From positions 1-37,023 of the forward strand of contig JAJZLV010000053.1 of the NCBI GenBank assembly GCA_021803215.1: a stretch of DNA of 37,023 nucleotides. Direction: 5' to 3'. The position numbers and the translations under genes were made by a program. This document shows positions 27,654 to 35,724 of this stretch, one piece after another. This DNA is from Actinomycetes bacterium. GTDB taxonomy: Bacteria; Actinomycetota; Acidimicrobiia; Acidimicrobiales; Bog-793. How positions within the stretch are numbered: the stretch's first letter is position 1; every line of letters begins with the position of its first letter. Below the pieces are notes generated by a model. That model had not been told where the DNA came from and did no database searches. It was given only the letters and a program-made list of their open reading frames with translations.

Positions 27654-27693
27654 CGGAGGGAGTGGCGGAGGGAGTGGCGAGCGGAGGGAGTGG
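27654..27693. repeat. Three copies of CGGAGGGAGTGG, the tRNA-Ser 3'-terminal sequence
   Basis: Copies at 27654-27665, 27666-27677 and 27682-27693. The last lies inside the tRNA gene. Confidence 0.8.
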
Positions 27694-27767
27694 GATTCGA
27701 ACCCACGGTACGCAGGACGCACAACGGTTTTCGAGACCGCCCGATTCGGCCACTCTCGCATCCCTCC
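27682..27767 (-). tRNA. tRNA-Ser(CGA)
   Basis: Minus strand GGAGGGATGCGAGAGTGGCCGAATCGGGCGGTCTCGAAAACCGTTGTGCGTCCTGCGTACCGTGGGTTCGAATCCCACTCCCTCCG: 7-bp acceptor, CTCGAAA anticodon loop, long variable arm, GTGGG-TTCGAAT-CCCAC T arm, discriminator G. Confidence 0.96.
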
Positions 27768-28124
27768 GGCCGCGAGCCTAGGCGATGGCAACGGTCATCA
27801 AGCCAAGGCTGGCAGAAGGCGGCCGTGCCGAACGCTGCCATCCGGTTGCTCTACGCCAGCCCGAGCAGTTTTGAACCACCTGTGAGCCTCGGAGTGCCTG
27901 ATCCGTGGCTGGCGGCGGCAGAGATGGCGTCGCCCGTCGCGTAGTGCGTGACTCTTGAGCCGTCTGGCCCTGTTTGGTGCCTTGCCCAGGATTTGTCCGT
28001 GCTACGTGGCCGGCGACGCGGCTCGGTCTACTGCGGGCTCCAGGTCGGTGCGCTGAGGTGGCACCTCGACGACCCGGTCGGGACCGAGCCGAAGAGCCGG
28101 GCCAACGCGCCGGCACTCGACCCA

Positions 28125-28437
28125 GGTAGGTACGCCCCCGGTGCCGGGGCTACAGGGTGAACAGGCGAACGACTCTCGTCTCGCCCGACGTCACCCTGGT
28201 GCCCGCCAGAACCCTCGGCCTTTGCGCCCGGGCGTCCTCCCATGACCAACGGGCAGGCCTCGACCGCCAGGTGGCGGGGCTCCGACTGGGCAGCCGAGAC
28301 GGGACGGCCGGTCGTTCGGGTAAGGCCAGAAGCTGGTTCGGAGAGGAACGGTCCGCCGACCAAGCCGCACCGCCTGCTCGCTGATCCAAGGTATCGACCG
28401 TCGTTGTCGAGCGCCGGACCGTCTGGTGTGCACTTAA
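28125..28437 (+). pseudogene. Decayed IS607-type serine recombinase (TnpA) remnant
   Basis: GTPPVPGLQ / NRRTTLVSPDVTL...LCARASSHDQRAGLDRQVAGL / EAGSERNGPPTKPHRLLADPRYR / STVVVERRTVWCALNG across three frames. ARxSSHDQ...LDRQV...GSGxNGRR.KL..LLxDP...VVVExR is the IS607-type resolvase pattern. Confidence 0.65.
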
Positions 28438-28898
28438 TGGCGGTGCGCGTGGAAGTACTGCTTCAGCCCTGCAGCACACGCCGACTCGAGCACGCCGGGG
28501 ACAACCGACAGCTCGTGGTTGAGGCGTGGGTCCGAGCAGAGGTTGTAAAGGGATCCGCAGGCCCCGGCCTTGGGGTCGGCGGCTCCGAAGACGACCCGCC
28601 TGATACGAGCGGCCACCGCGGCTCCGGCGCACATGGGACAGGGTTCGAGGGTCACGTAGAGGCTCGCGTCGACAAGGCGCCAGGAGCCGAGCCTCGAGGC
28701 GGCAGCGCGCAGCGCCAACAGCTCGGCATGCGCCGTCGGATCCTGCAGCTGCTCGCGGCGGTTGTGGTCGGCGGCGACGATCTCCCTGCCTACGACCACG
28801 AGGGCTCCGACAGGAACCTCGCCCTCGGCTTCTGCTTGGCGGGCCTCATCGAGGGCGAGCGACATCAGGCCCTCGTCAGGCGTGGGCGTCAGGAGCAC
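28434..28898 (-). CDS. tadA: tRNA-specific adenosine deaminase TadA (cytidine deaminase fold)
   Basis: MSLALDEARQAEAEGEVPVGALVVVGREIVAADHNRREQLQDPTAHAELLALRAAASRLGSWRLVDASLYVTLEPCPMCAGAAVAARIRRVVFGAADPKAGACGSLYNL. Start uncertain (GTG 28898 or ATG 28865). Confidence 0.93.
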   Translation of the reverse strand: MLLTPTPDEGLMSLALDEARQAEAEGEVPVGALVVVGREIVAADHNRREQLQDPTAHAELLALRAAASRLGSWRLVDASLYVTLEPCPMCAGAAVAARIRRVVFGAADPKAGACGSLYNLCSDPRLNHELSVVPGVLESACAAGLKQYFHAHRH

Positions 28899-28923
28899 GC
28901 CGGAAGGATATTGCTCGGAGTGA

Positions 28924-30621
28924 TCACGAGAAGGAATTGTCTGAGACGACATTCCCGTTGTCGAGCTGCACCTGGCGTGTGACCTCGATCGCTTCCAGCA
29001 GAGCCTGGTCGTGGGTGACCAGCAAGAGGGTCGCCTGCCAGCCGGAGAGGGTTGCCTCAAGCTGTTCGATGGCTGCCAGGTCGAGGTGGTTTGTGGGCTC
29101 GTCGAGCACGAGGCAATTGGTCCCTCGGGCAACGAGAAGGGCGAGCTCTGCTCGGGTTCGCTCACCGGGTGAGAGGGAGACCGCTGGTCGCTGGACGTCC
29201 CCTGCCGAGAGCCCGAACTTCGCGAGCAGCGAGCGGCTCTCTGAGACCGTGGTCCCCGTCGCCGCGAGGAAGCTTTCGATAAGCGGCCCGTCGTTGAAGA
29301 AGCGTCGACGATCCTGGCCGAGCTCGCCGGCCACGACCGAGCTGCCGAGGCGGGCGCGTCCCTCCGAGAGCGGGAGGCGCCCTAGGACTGCCGCAAGCAG
29401 GGTTGACTTGCCGCTGCCGTTCGGTCCGAGGATGGCCACCTTCTCCCCGAAGGAGATGTGCAGATCGACTGGCCCGAGGCGAAAGTCGCCCCTTTCGACA
29501 ACCCCATTCTCGATCTCGGCCACAATCTCTCCGGAGCGGCCGAGCGACGGGATCTCGAGGCGGAGTTGCCAGGGCTCGTAGGGGCGTTCGACCACCTCGA
29601 GGCGTCCAAGCGCCTTCTCCGTTATGCGCACCTTGGAAGCCTGTTTCTCTGTCCGGTTGACCCGGAAGTCCCGTTGCACCTTGTCGCTGTCCGGCTGTTT
29701 CCTGACCTCTTTGCGCACTCCCTGTACGGCCCACTGTCGCTGCTCGCGAAGCCGTCCTTGCAGCCGTCCCCGCTCTGTCATGTAGGCCTCGTAGGCCTGC
29801 TCGGCATGGCGCCTAGCGTCCTGACGGGCTTTGAGGTAGGTGTCGAAGCTGCCGGAGTAAAGAGCCGTCTCGTGGGTCCACTCGTCGACCTCGAGCACGG
29901 CATTCACGCTGCGGGCCAGAAAGGATCGGTCGTGCGACACGATGGCGGTGCCGCCGACCCGCGCCGACAGGTAGCTCTCCAATCGAGCGATGCCGTCGAA
30001 GTCGAGGTCGTTGGTGGGCTCGTCCAGCAGCAAGATGTCAAAGCGCGATACGAGCAGGGCTGCCAAGGACACCTTGGCGCGCTGACCGCCCGAGAGCTCG
30101 GCCGTCGGCCGCTCGAGGAGGTTCTCGTCGAGCTGCAGCTCGGCAATGACCTCTCCGAGCCGTCCGTCGAACTCCCCGGCCTCGAGGGAGATGAAGCGTT
30201 CCAGGGCAGCTCCGTAGGCTTCCTCGGCACCGGACCTGTTTTCCGCCAGAGCGGTAGCTGCTTCCATCAGGCGCCGTTCGGCAAGTGCGATGCCGCTTCT
30301 GCGTCCAAGCATCTCGCGCGCTGTCTCGGTTGTGTGGCGCTCCGGCTCCTGAGCCAGGTAGCCGACGGTGGCGTTGGCCGGCAAGATCTCGACCCGTCCG
30401 GCATCCGGTTGCTCGAGACCGGCCAGGATCCTCAAAAGGGTGGTTTTGCCGGCGCCGTTCGGGCCCACGACTCCGACCCTTTGTTTCGGCCCGACGCTGA
30501 GGTCGACAGCCGACAGGACAGGGTTTGGCCCATAGCTCTTCGAGATGCCGTGAGCTACGAGGGTGGCAAAGGCGAGAGAGGCGGAAGAAGGCAAAGGGGG
30601 ATCTCCGGAGCAAAGAGGCAA
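28924..30621 (-). CDS. ABC-F family ATP-binding protein
   Basis: Two ATPase domains: GPNGAGKTTLLRILAG ... LSGGQRAKVSLAALLVSRFDILLLDEPTNDLD ... GPNGSGKSTLLAAVLG ... LSPGERTRAELALLVARGTNCLVLDEPTNHLD. No TM segment. Confidence 0.95.
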   Translation of the reverse strand: MPLCSGDPPLPSSASLAFATLVAHGISKSYGPNPVLSAVDLSVGPKQRVGVVGPNGAGKTTLLRILAGLEQPDAGRVEILPANATVGYLAQEPERHTTETAREMLGRRSGIALAERRLMEAATALAENRSGAEEAYGAALERFISLEAGEFDGRLGEVIAELQLDENLLERPTAELSGGQRAKVSLAALLVSRFDILLLDEPTNDLDFDGIARLESYLSARVGGTAIVSHDRSFLARSVNAVLEVDEWTHETALYSGSFDTYLKARQDARRHAEQAYEAYMTERGRLQGRLREQRQWAVQGVRKEVRKQPDSDKVQRDFRVNRTEKQASKVRITEKALGRLEVVERPYEPWQLRLEIPSLGRSGEIVAEIENGVVERGDFRLGPVDLHISFGEKVAILGPNGSGKSTLLAAVLGRLPLSEGRARLGSSVVAGELGQDRRRFFNDGPLIESFLAATGTTVSESRSLLAKFGLSAGDVQRPAVSLSPGERTRAELALLVARGTNCLVLDEPTNHLDLAAIEQLEATLSGWQATLLLVTHDQALLEAIEVTRQVQLDNGNVVSDNSFS

Positions 30622-30732
30622 GCGGGCTCGACGAAGATCAGATCTGCACGGGGAAGATGGTAGCGCCTATGGCCTTGGGGCCGAAAGATGTCGTCCGGGT
30701 CGACTCACGAGAGAGCTGCGCCAAGCCCCGCC

Positions 30733-31413
30733 TCAAGATGCGGCCAGCCCGGCGAGCGGCTCGTCGAGGGCCCTCGGTTTCCCAGCCTGGCTCCCGGCCG
30801 GTGCGAGAGCGGCGATCCCCCGGCGAGGGACGATTATCTCGTCGATGAGGCCGTACTGCCTGGCCTGCTCGGCGTTCATGTAGCGGTCCCGCTCGATGTC
30901 GGCCGCCACCTGCGCGATGCTCCGACCGGTGTGATGGGCGAGGATCTCGACCATGCGCCTCGTGGTGGCGAGCACCTCCTTCAGGTGGATCTCCATGTCC
31001 CGCGGAGCGCCTCTGGTGCCGGCAGTGCCCTCATGGATCATGATCTTGGCGTTCGGGAGGGCATAGCGCTTGCCTCCGGCGCCGCCGGCGAGGATCATGG
31101 CGGCAGCCGACATGCCCATCCCGACGCAGATGGTCGAGACCTCGCAGCTCACGTGCTGTATGACGTCGTAGATCGCCATGCCGGCGTAGCTGAGGCCGCC
31201 CGGAGAGTTGATGTAGAGGTGGATGTCCTTCTCGGGGTCTTCGGACTCCAGGTAGAGGATCTCCGCGACGAGCAAGTTGGCGATCTGGTCGTCGACCTCT
31301 TGTCCGAGAAAGACGATGCGCTCTCTCAGCAGCAACGAGAAGATGTCGTATGCCCTGTCGCCCCGCGCCGTCTGGTCGAGCACGGTGGGGATCATCGAGT
31401 GTCGGATCTCCAT
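30733..31413 (-). CDS. clpP: ClpP protease proteolytic subunit (divergent paralogue, triad retained)
   Basis: RAYDIFSLLLRERIVFLGQEVDDQIANLLVAEILYLESEDPEKDIHLYINSPGG...TICVGMGMSAAAMILAGGAGGKRYALPNAKIMIHEG...IERDRYMNAEQARQYGLIDEII. Confidence 0.95.
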   Translation of the reverse strand: MEIRHSMIPTVLDQTARGDRAYDIFSLLLRERIVFLGQEVDDQIANLLVAEILYLESEDPEKDIHLYINSPGGLSYAGMAIYDVIQHVSCEVSTICVGMGMSAAAMILAGGAGGKRYALPNAKIMIHEGTAGTRGAPRDMEIHLKEVLATTRRMVEILAHHTGRSIAQVAADIERDRYMNAEQARQYGLIDEIIVPRRGIAALAPAGSQAGKPRALDEPLAGLAAS

Positions 31414-31422
31414 CTCTGCCTC

Positions 31423-31460
31423 CTCTATCTCAAATAGAATATCTCATTGCTAAGATAGAG
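31423..31460. promoter_or_regulatory. Inverted repeat CTCTATCT-22 nt-AGATAGAG in the divergent clpP/XRE promoter
   Basis: CTCTATCT 31423-31430, AGATAGAG 31453-31460, with an additional TATCT at 31440-31444. The intergenic region is 52 bp and AT-rich. Confidence 0.6.
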
Positions 31461-31465
31461 ATGAC

Positions 31466-31738
31466 ATGAGCGAAGGACCCGAACCCGGTCACCGTCCCGT
31501 CTTCCCGGGCTTCAGGGAGATCGCGGAGCGCCGTCGCCAGTTCCTCTCGAGCCTCGTCGAGCAGCGGGTCGCACTCGGCCTGACCCAGACAGAGGTGGCG
31601 GCCCGGATGGGGACCTCGCAGTCGGCCGTGGCCCGGCTCGAGTCTGGCGAGGCAGACGTTCGGGTCTCCACCCTGGAGCGCTACGCGGCAGCGCTCGACG
31701 GCTCGCTCGAGTGGCATCTGCGCAAGGAGGAGCGGTGA
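31466..31738 (+). CDS. XRE-family helix-turn-helix regulator
   Basis: FLSSLVEQRVALGLTQTEVAARMGTSQSAVARLESGEADVRVSTLERYAAALDGSLEW. Confidence 0.92.
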   Translation: MSEGPEPGHRPVFPGFREIAERRRQFLSSLVEQRVALGLTQTEVAARMGTSQSAVARLESGEADVRVSTLERYAAALDGSLEWHLRKEER

Positions 31739-32325
31739 GCGACCACTCCCGACTCGAGAGCGGCGACTGGCTGGAGGCTTTCTTGTTCGACCGGCGCATG
31801 GCGGTCCTGCGCGGCACCCTCGACGACGGGCTCGCCACCCGGGTGGCGACCGAGCTCATGACCTTCGATGCCACTGGTGACGATCCGGTCACCTTGCAGG
31901 TGGACTGCTCGGGCGGGACGCTCACGGCCGCTCTCACGCTGGTCGACGTGATCGAGGTGCTCGGGGTGCCCGTCGAGGTGCTCTGCATGGGCAGGGTGGA
32001 GGGCGTCGGAGTGGCGGTCGTGGCGGCTGCCTCGTCGAGAAGGGCCCTTTCCCACACCCAGTTCAAGATGGGCGACCCCGAGCTCTCCTTCGAGGCCCGT
32101 GCCGGTGAGGTGGCGCGCCTGGCGGCCGCTCAGCGAGATCTGCTCGGCCGGTACCACCAGGTCCTCGCACAAGCGACGAAGCGAACGGTCGAGGAGATCG
32201 AGCGGTGGTGCGCGAGACGAAGCGTCTTCGACGTCTCCGAGGCGATGAGCCGAGGGATCGTCGACGAGATACTCCGCGGCAAGGAAGGCCCCCGCTCGGC
32301 CCGCCAGAGCCACTCTGGTCGGTAA
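31735..32325 (+). CDS. ClpP-fold protein lacking catalytic residues (ClpR-like pseudoprotease)
   Basis: MAVLRGTLDDGLATRVATELMTFDA...VTLQVDCSGGTLTAALTLVDVIEVLGVPVEVLCMGRVEGVGVAVVAAASSRRALSHTQFKMGDPE...IERWCARRSVFDVSEAMSRGIVDEIL. GTG start overlaps the XRE stop; AAGGAGG RBS. Confidence 0.8.
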   Translation: MSDHSRLESGDWLEAFLFDRRMAVLRGTLDDGLATRVATELMTFDATGDDPVTLQVDCSGGTLTAALTLVDVIEVLGVPVEVLCMGRVEGVGVAVVAAASSRRALSHTQFKMGDPELSFEARAGEVARLAAAQRDLLGRYHQVLAQATKRTVEEIERWCARRSVFDVSEAMSRGIVDEILRGKEGPRSARQSHSGR

Positions 32326-32349
32326 GAAGGCGTGTCGCCCCGGCGCGAA

Positions 32350-32386
32350 AGGGCCGCCGCCGGGCTCTCGCCCTGGCGGCGGCCCT
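32350..32386. terminator. Stem-loop between convergent genes, putative bidirectional terminator
   Basis: AGGGCCGCCGCC (32350-32361) / GGCGGCGGCCCT (32375-32386), 12-bp perfect arms, between the ClpP-like (+) and S53 (-) genes. Confidence 0.7.
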
Positions 32387-32398
32387 CTGGGAGGCGGG

Positions 32399-34111
32399 CT
32401 ACTTGATGCGGTCGATGATCTGGCCGATGTCGAAAGAGCCGAGACCGGTCGTGTAGTCCCAGCCGGGCGTAGCGACGAAGCCTCCGTTCGTCCCGACCGT
32501 CACGTCGTGGAAGGCGGGGGTGCTGCAGATGTCGGCCAGGCTGAGCGAGGTGCAGCTACCGGCCGCGTAGGTCCGGTAGAGGGCGACGGAGGCCATGCCG
32601 AGGCGGTTGGCGTGGGCGCTCTCGAGCCTGGCCCAGACGCCGAGCGCCAGAGGCGAGGAGAGGCTCGTGCCTCCCCAGCCGGCGCTCTCCTTACCGTCGA
32701 TGACGAGCGTCACGCCCGAATAGGGGTCGGCGTCCATGGCGATGTCGGGCACGCCCTTGCCGACGGCCGAGCCGGGGACTATCCCGTTTTGCCAGTAAGG
32801 AGCGCTCTCCCAGACGCTCGAGCCGCCGCCGCCGGCGTTCCAGGCGATCTCGTCGTAGTAGGTGTTGTTGGAATTCGTGAGGAGCGTCGTCCCGCCAACA
32901 GCGGTGACATAGGGGGAAGACGCCGGGTAGTTGACGCTCGGCGGGCCTGAGTCCGGCACGCCGTTGGTGCCGGCAACGGCGCAGGCAGCGCCGGTGTCAC
33001 CCGAGGAGGCGAAGAACGACTGGCCCTGGGCGGCTCCTTCGGCGAAGGCCTCATCGTCGGCGAACATCGAACCGTCAAGGTAGGGGAAGGTCTCGCACTC
33101 CCCGAGGGAGGCGCTGGCGGCCCGGGCGACGTCTTGTGCCACGAACTTGTTGATGGCGAGCGCCAGGTCGGAGTCGGTGAGCGAGGTGGCGTCGTAGAGG
33201 TAGAGCCTCTTCACGTTGTGGGCCATGGCCGTGGAGACCTGGGTGTCCATGTCCCACTCGTCGACGCCCGAGGTGTCCGGGCTGGCCAGGCCGGCGTGCA
33301 CGATCGTCACCCGTACCCGGGGTAGACGGTTGACCTGCTCCGCGACGCGGAGGTCTTTCACCACCTGGGTGAGATTGCCTTCGGCGATTATCGCTATCGC
33401 CGTCCTCCAGCCGGTCGGGGTCCTCGGGGTGGCTCCGTAGATGGCCGGGAACTGGCTCGGCTGGTACGAGACGTTGTACTGCGGCAGTCCGGTCGAGACT
33501 GCCGGCGAGGGCTTGGTGTCCTTGGTTGTCTTCAGCGTGGAGTGGATGGCGACGATGTCGTTCAGGCCGAGGACGGCGCCGACAGTCCCTCCAAGGCGTG
33601 AGGGTACCCGGGCCGGGGCCGTGTTGGCGAAGACGATCCGGCCGGCCTGCTTGAAGTTGACCAAAGTGGTGTGGAAGGCACGCTCGACGTCCGAGACGCT
33701 GCCGCTGGCAGATACGAGGAGGCGGTTGCCAGTCACCGACAGGTGCGAGAAACCTTGGTGCAAGAGGTAGTCGCGGACCGCTCGCACCTCGGCGGGCGTG
33801 GGTGCGAAGCGAGCCTCGAACTGCGAGCGGCTGAGTGGGGCGGCTCCGGCTGCGATGCGGTGATCGAGCGTCGCTCGATTCCGCAGGTCTAGCACCGCTC
33901 TTATCGTGAGAGTCTTGTCCCTCGGAGTGGCTCCAAGGCGCAGGGCCTCCCTGAGCGGCAGAGCTCTGGTGGCGGTCTCGTGCCAGGAGACGGCGTGATG
34001 GACGCTGGCTCCTGCCGGCAGCGCTGACAGGCCGGACAGCCCCGCTACGCCGCCGGCCAAGAGCGCGGCGGCCATCACCGGGCGAAGCGCCCTTCGAGGC
34101 GCAGTGGTCAT
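32399..34111 (-). CDS. Secreted S53 (sedolisin/pro-kumamolisin) serine-carboxyl peptidase
   Basis: Signal peptide, pro-domain, DEWDMDTQVS (Glu/Asp), FFASSGDTGA, GWGGTSLSSPLALG (Ser), Ca-site-like GWDYTTGLGS. Confidence 0.93.
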   Translation of the reverse strand: MTTAPRRALRPVMAAALLAGGVAGLSGLSALPAGASVHHAVSWHETATRALPLREALRLGATPRDKTLTIRAVLDLRNRATLDHRIAAGAAPLSRSQFEARFAPTPAEVRAVRDYLLHQGFSHLSVTGNRLLVSASGSVSDVERAFHTTLVNFKQAGRIVFANTAPARVPSRLGGTVGAVLGLNDIVAIHSTLKTTKDTKPSPAVSTGLPQYNVSYQPSQFPAIYGATPRTPTGWRTAIAIIAEGNLTQVVKDLRVAEQVNRLPRVRVTIVHAGLASPDTSGVDEWDMDTQVSTAMAHNVKRLYLYDATSLTDSDLALAINKFVAQDVARAASASLGECETFPYLDGSMFADDEAFAEGAAQGQSFFASSGDTGAACAVAGTNGVPDSGPPSVNYPASSPYVTAVGGTTLLTNSNNTYYDEIAWNAGGGGSSVWESAPYWQNGIVPGSAVGKGVPDIAMDADPYSGVTLVIDGKESAGWGGTSLSSPLALGVWARLESAHANRLGMASVALYRTYAAGSCTSLSLADICSTPAFHDVTVGTNGGFVATPGWDYTTGLGSFDIGQIIDRIK

Positions 34112-34177
34112 CTCTTTCCTCCCTCGTGGTCCCTTGCTGGGCGGCAGGGAAACGGACCGCCGGGAGAGAACTTGCGG

Positions 34178-35722
34178 TCAGCGCCAGGGATCGCCGGCGC
34201 TCACGACCCCGTCGGCCGTCAGCAAGAGGCTCGCCAGCTCCTCGTCCTCATAGCGCATCCGCCATCTCGAGAGCTCTTCTGCCAGCAGCAGCCGGTCTGG
34301 GGCCCGTTCCTTGCTGGCGGAGAGGTCGTCGAGCTGGTCAGGGTCGGCAAGCAGGTCGAAGTAGATAGGCGGCAGCAGCTCCGGGTCGGCCGCGAACTGC
34401 ACGTACTTCGCTCCGGCTGTGCGCAGCACCGCCAAAGAGCAATGGGCCGAGGGGATGGCGAAAGCGGTCTCCGCCCTCCTCGTCGCCGGGTTGCGGAAGC
34501 TCCACTCGAAATGGGCGGCCGTGCGCCAATTGGTGGGATCGGCGCCACGAACGAAGCCGAGGAGGCTCCGGCCGTCGAACTGGCGAGGAAGCGGCAGCCC
34601 GAGCCACTCGAGCAGGCTCGGCGCCACGTCGACCGACTCGGTGAAGTCCTCCACCACCCGACCCCGCGTGGCTTCGGCCTCCTCGCTCGGGTCGACCACG
34701 ACGAGAGGCACCCGGAAGCTCTCGTCCCAGTAGCCCGCCTTCTGGAAGCCCCAGTGATCTCCTCCCATCTCGCCGTGATCGCTCGTGAGGAGGATGAGCG
34801 TCTCGCTGGCGAGCCCCGACTGCTCGAGGAAGTCGAAGAACCGCCCGAGCTGGGTGTCGACCTCGGCCTGCATCCCGTGATAGGTGGCCCGCAGCTGGCG
34901 ACGGGCTCCCTCGTCGTCAGGCGAGGCGACCGCCGGCAGCCCGAGCAGCATCCGGGCGAGCGGGTGGGAGGCTCTCTCGGCCTCCCGGGTCGCCTGTCCG
35001 ACGAGGAAGTCGACCTCGTCTGCCGAGCAGAGGTCGTGGTATCCGGTGGGGTTGCGGTAGGGCGGATGGGGCCTTATGTAGCTCAAGTGGAGGAAGAACC
35101 CGGGCTCTTCGAGCCGGCCCAGCCACTCGATCGCCTTCTCGGTGAGAAAGGCGCTCTCGCTGTCCTCGGCTCGAAAGAGGGTCGGTGCCCAGCTCGGGGC
35201 GTGCTCGCCGGCACCGGGATAGGAGGTGTCGGGCGCGTAGAGATCGTGCGGACGGGAGGGCACGTCGTAGCCCCGCTCGGCCAGCCAGCGCCCCCACTCG
35301 AGACCGCCGAGCTCGAATGGGTCGTGGACGACCGGCCTGAAGCCGGGGAGCACCCCTTCGTAGCTGGCCAGCCTGGCATCGTCCTCGGCGACGGTCCGGG
35401 GATCGATGCTCGTGTCGGTGTAGCCGAACAGCACGGGGTCGTAGCCGGCCGCCCTCGCCTCGAGGGCGATGTTCGTGAAACGGGCGTCCAGCGGCGTGCC
35501 GTTCAGGACCGAGCGGTGGTGGTGGGCATAGGTACCGGTGTAGAGCGAGGCGCGGCCCGGGCCGCAGGGAGCGGTCACCGACCAGTGGTTGGCGAAGCAG
35601 ACCCCGCGGCTGCAGAGCTGGTCGATCGCCGGGGTCTGGGCCACCCGATGGCCGAGGTAGGAAAGAGAGTCGCCCCTGTACTGGTCGACCGTGATCACCA
35701 CGACGTTGCGGGCGACTGCCAC
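34178..35722 (-). CDS. Sulfatase / phosphonate monoester hydrolase family protein (CxPxR type)
   Basis: ARNVVVITVDQYRGDSLSYLGH...WSVTAPCGPGRASLYTGTYAHHH (C-x-P-x-R) ... LILLTSDHGEMGGDHWGFQKAGYWDESFRVPLVV. GTG start at 35722. Confidence 0.9.
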   Translation of the reverse strand: MAVARNVVVITVDQYRGDSLSYLGHRVAQTPAIDQLCSRGVCFANHWSVTAPCGPGRASLYTGTYAHHHRSVLNGTPLDARFTNIALEARAAGYDPVLFGYTDTSIDPRTVAEDDARLASYEGVLPGFRPVVHDPFELGGLEWGRWLAERGYDVPSRPHDLYAPDTSYPGAGEHAPSWAPTLFRAEDSESAFLTEKAIEWLGRLEEPGFFLHLSYIRPHPPYRNPTGYHDLCSADEVDFLVGQATREAERASHPLARMLLGLPAVASPDDEGARRQLRATYHGMQAEVDTQLGRFFDFLEQSGLASETLILLTSDHGEMGGDHWGFQKAGYWDESFRVPLVVVDPSEEAEATRGRVVEDFTESVDVAPSLLEWLGLPLPRQFDGRSLLGFVRGADPTNWRTAAHFEWSFRNPATRRAETAFAIPSAHCSLAVLRTAGAKYVQFAADPELLPPIYFDLLADPDQLDDLSASKERAPDRLLLAEELSRWRMRYEDEELASLLLTADGVVSAGDPWR

Positions 35723-35724
35723 CG

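Noticed and set aside
27768-28433. Small SRP RNA (ffs) between tRNA-Ser and tadA, as seen in some bacteria
   Set aside because: No GGAAG...AGCAG-type SRP core seen on the minus strand; the region instead contains an IS607-type recombinase remnant.
28924-30663. 401-aa + strand ORF (29458-30663) opposite the ABC-F gene
   Set aside because: Antisense shadow of a well-supported ABC-F CDS.
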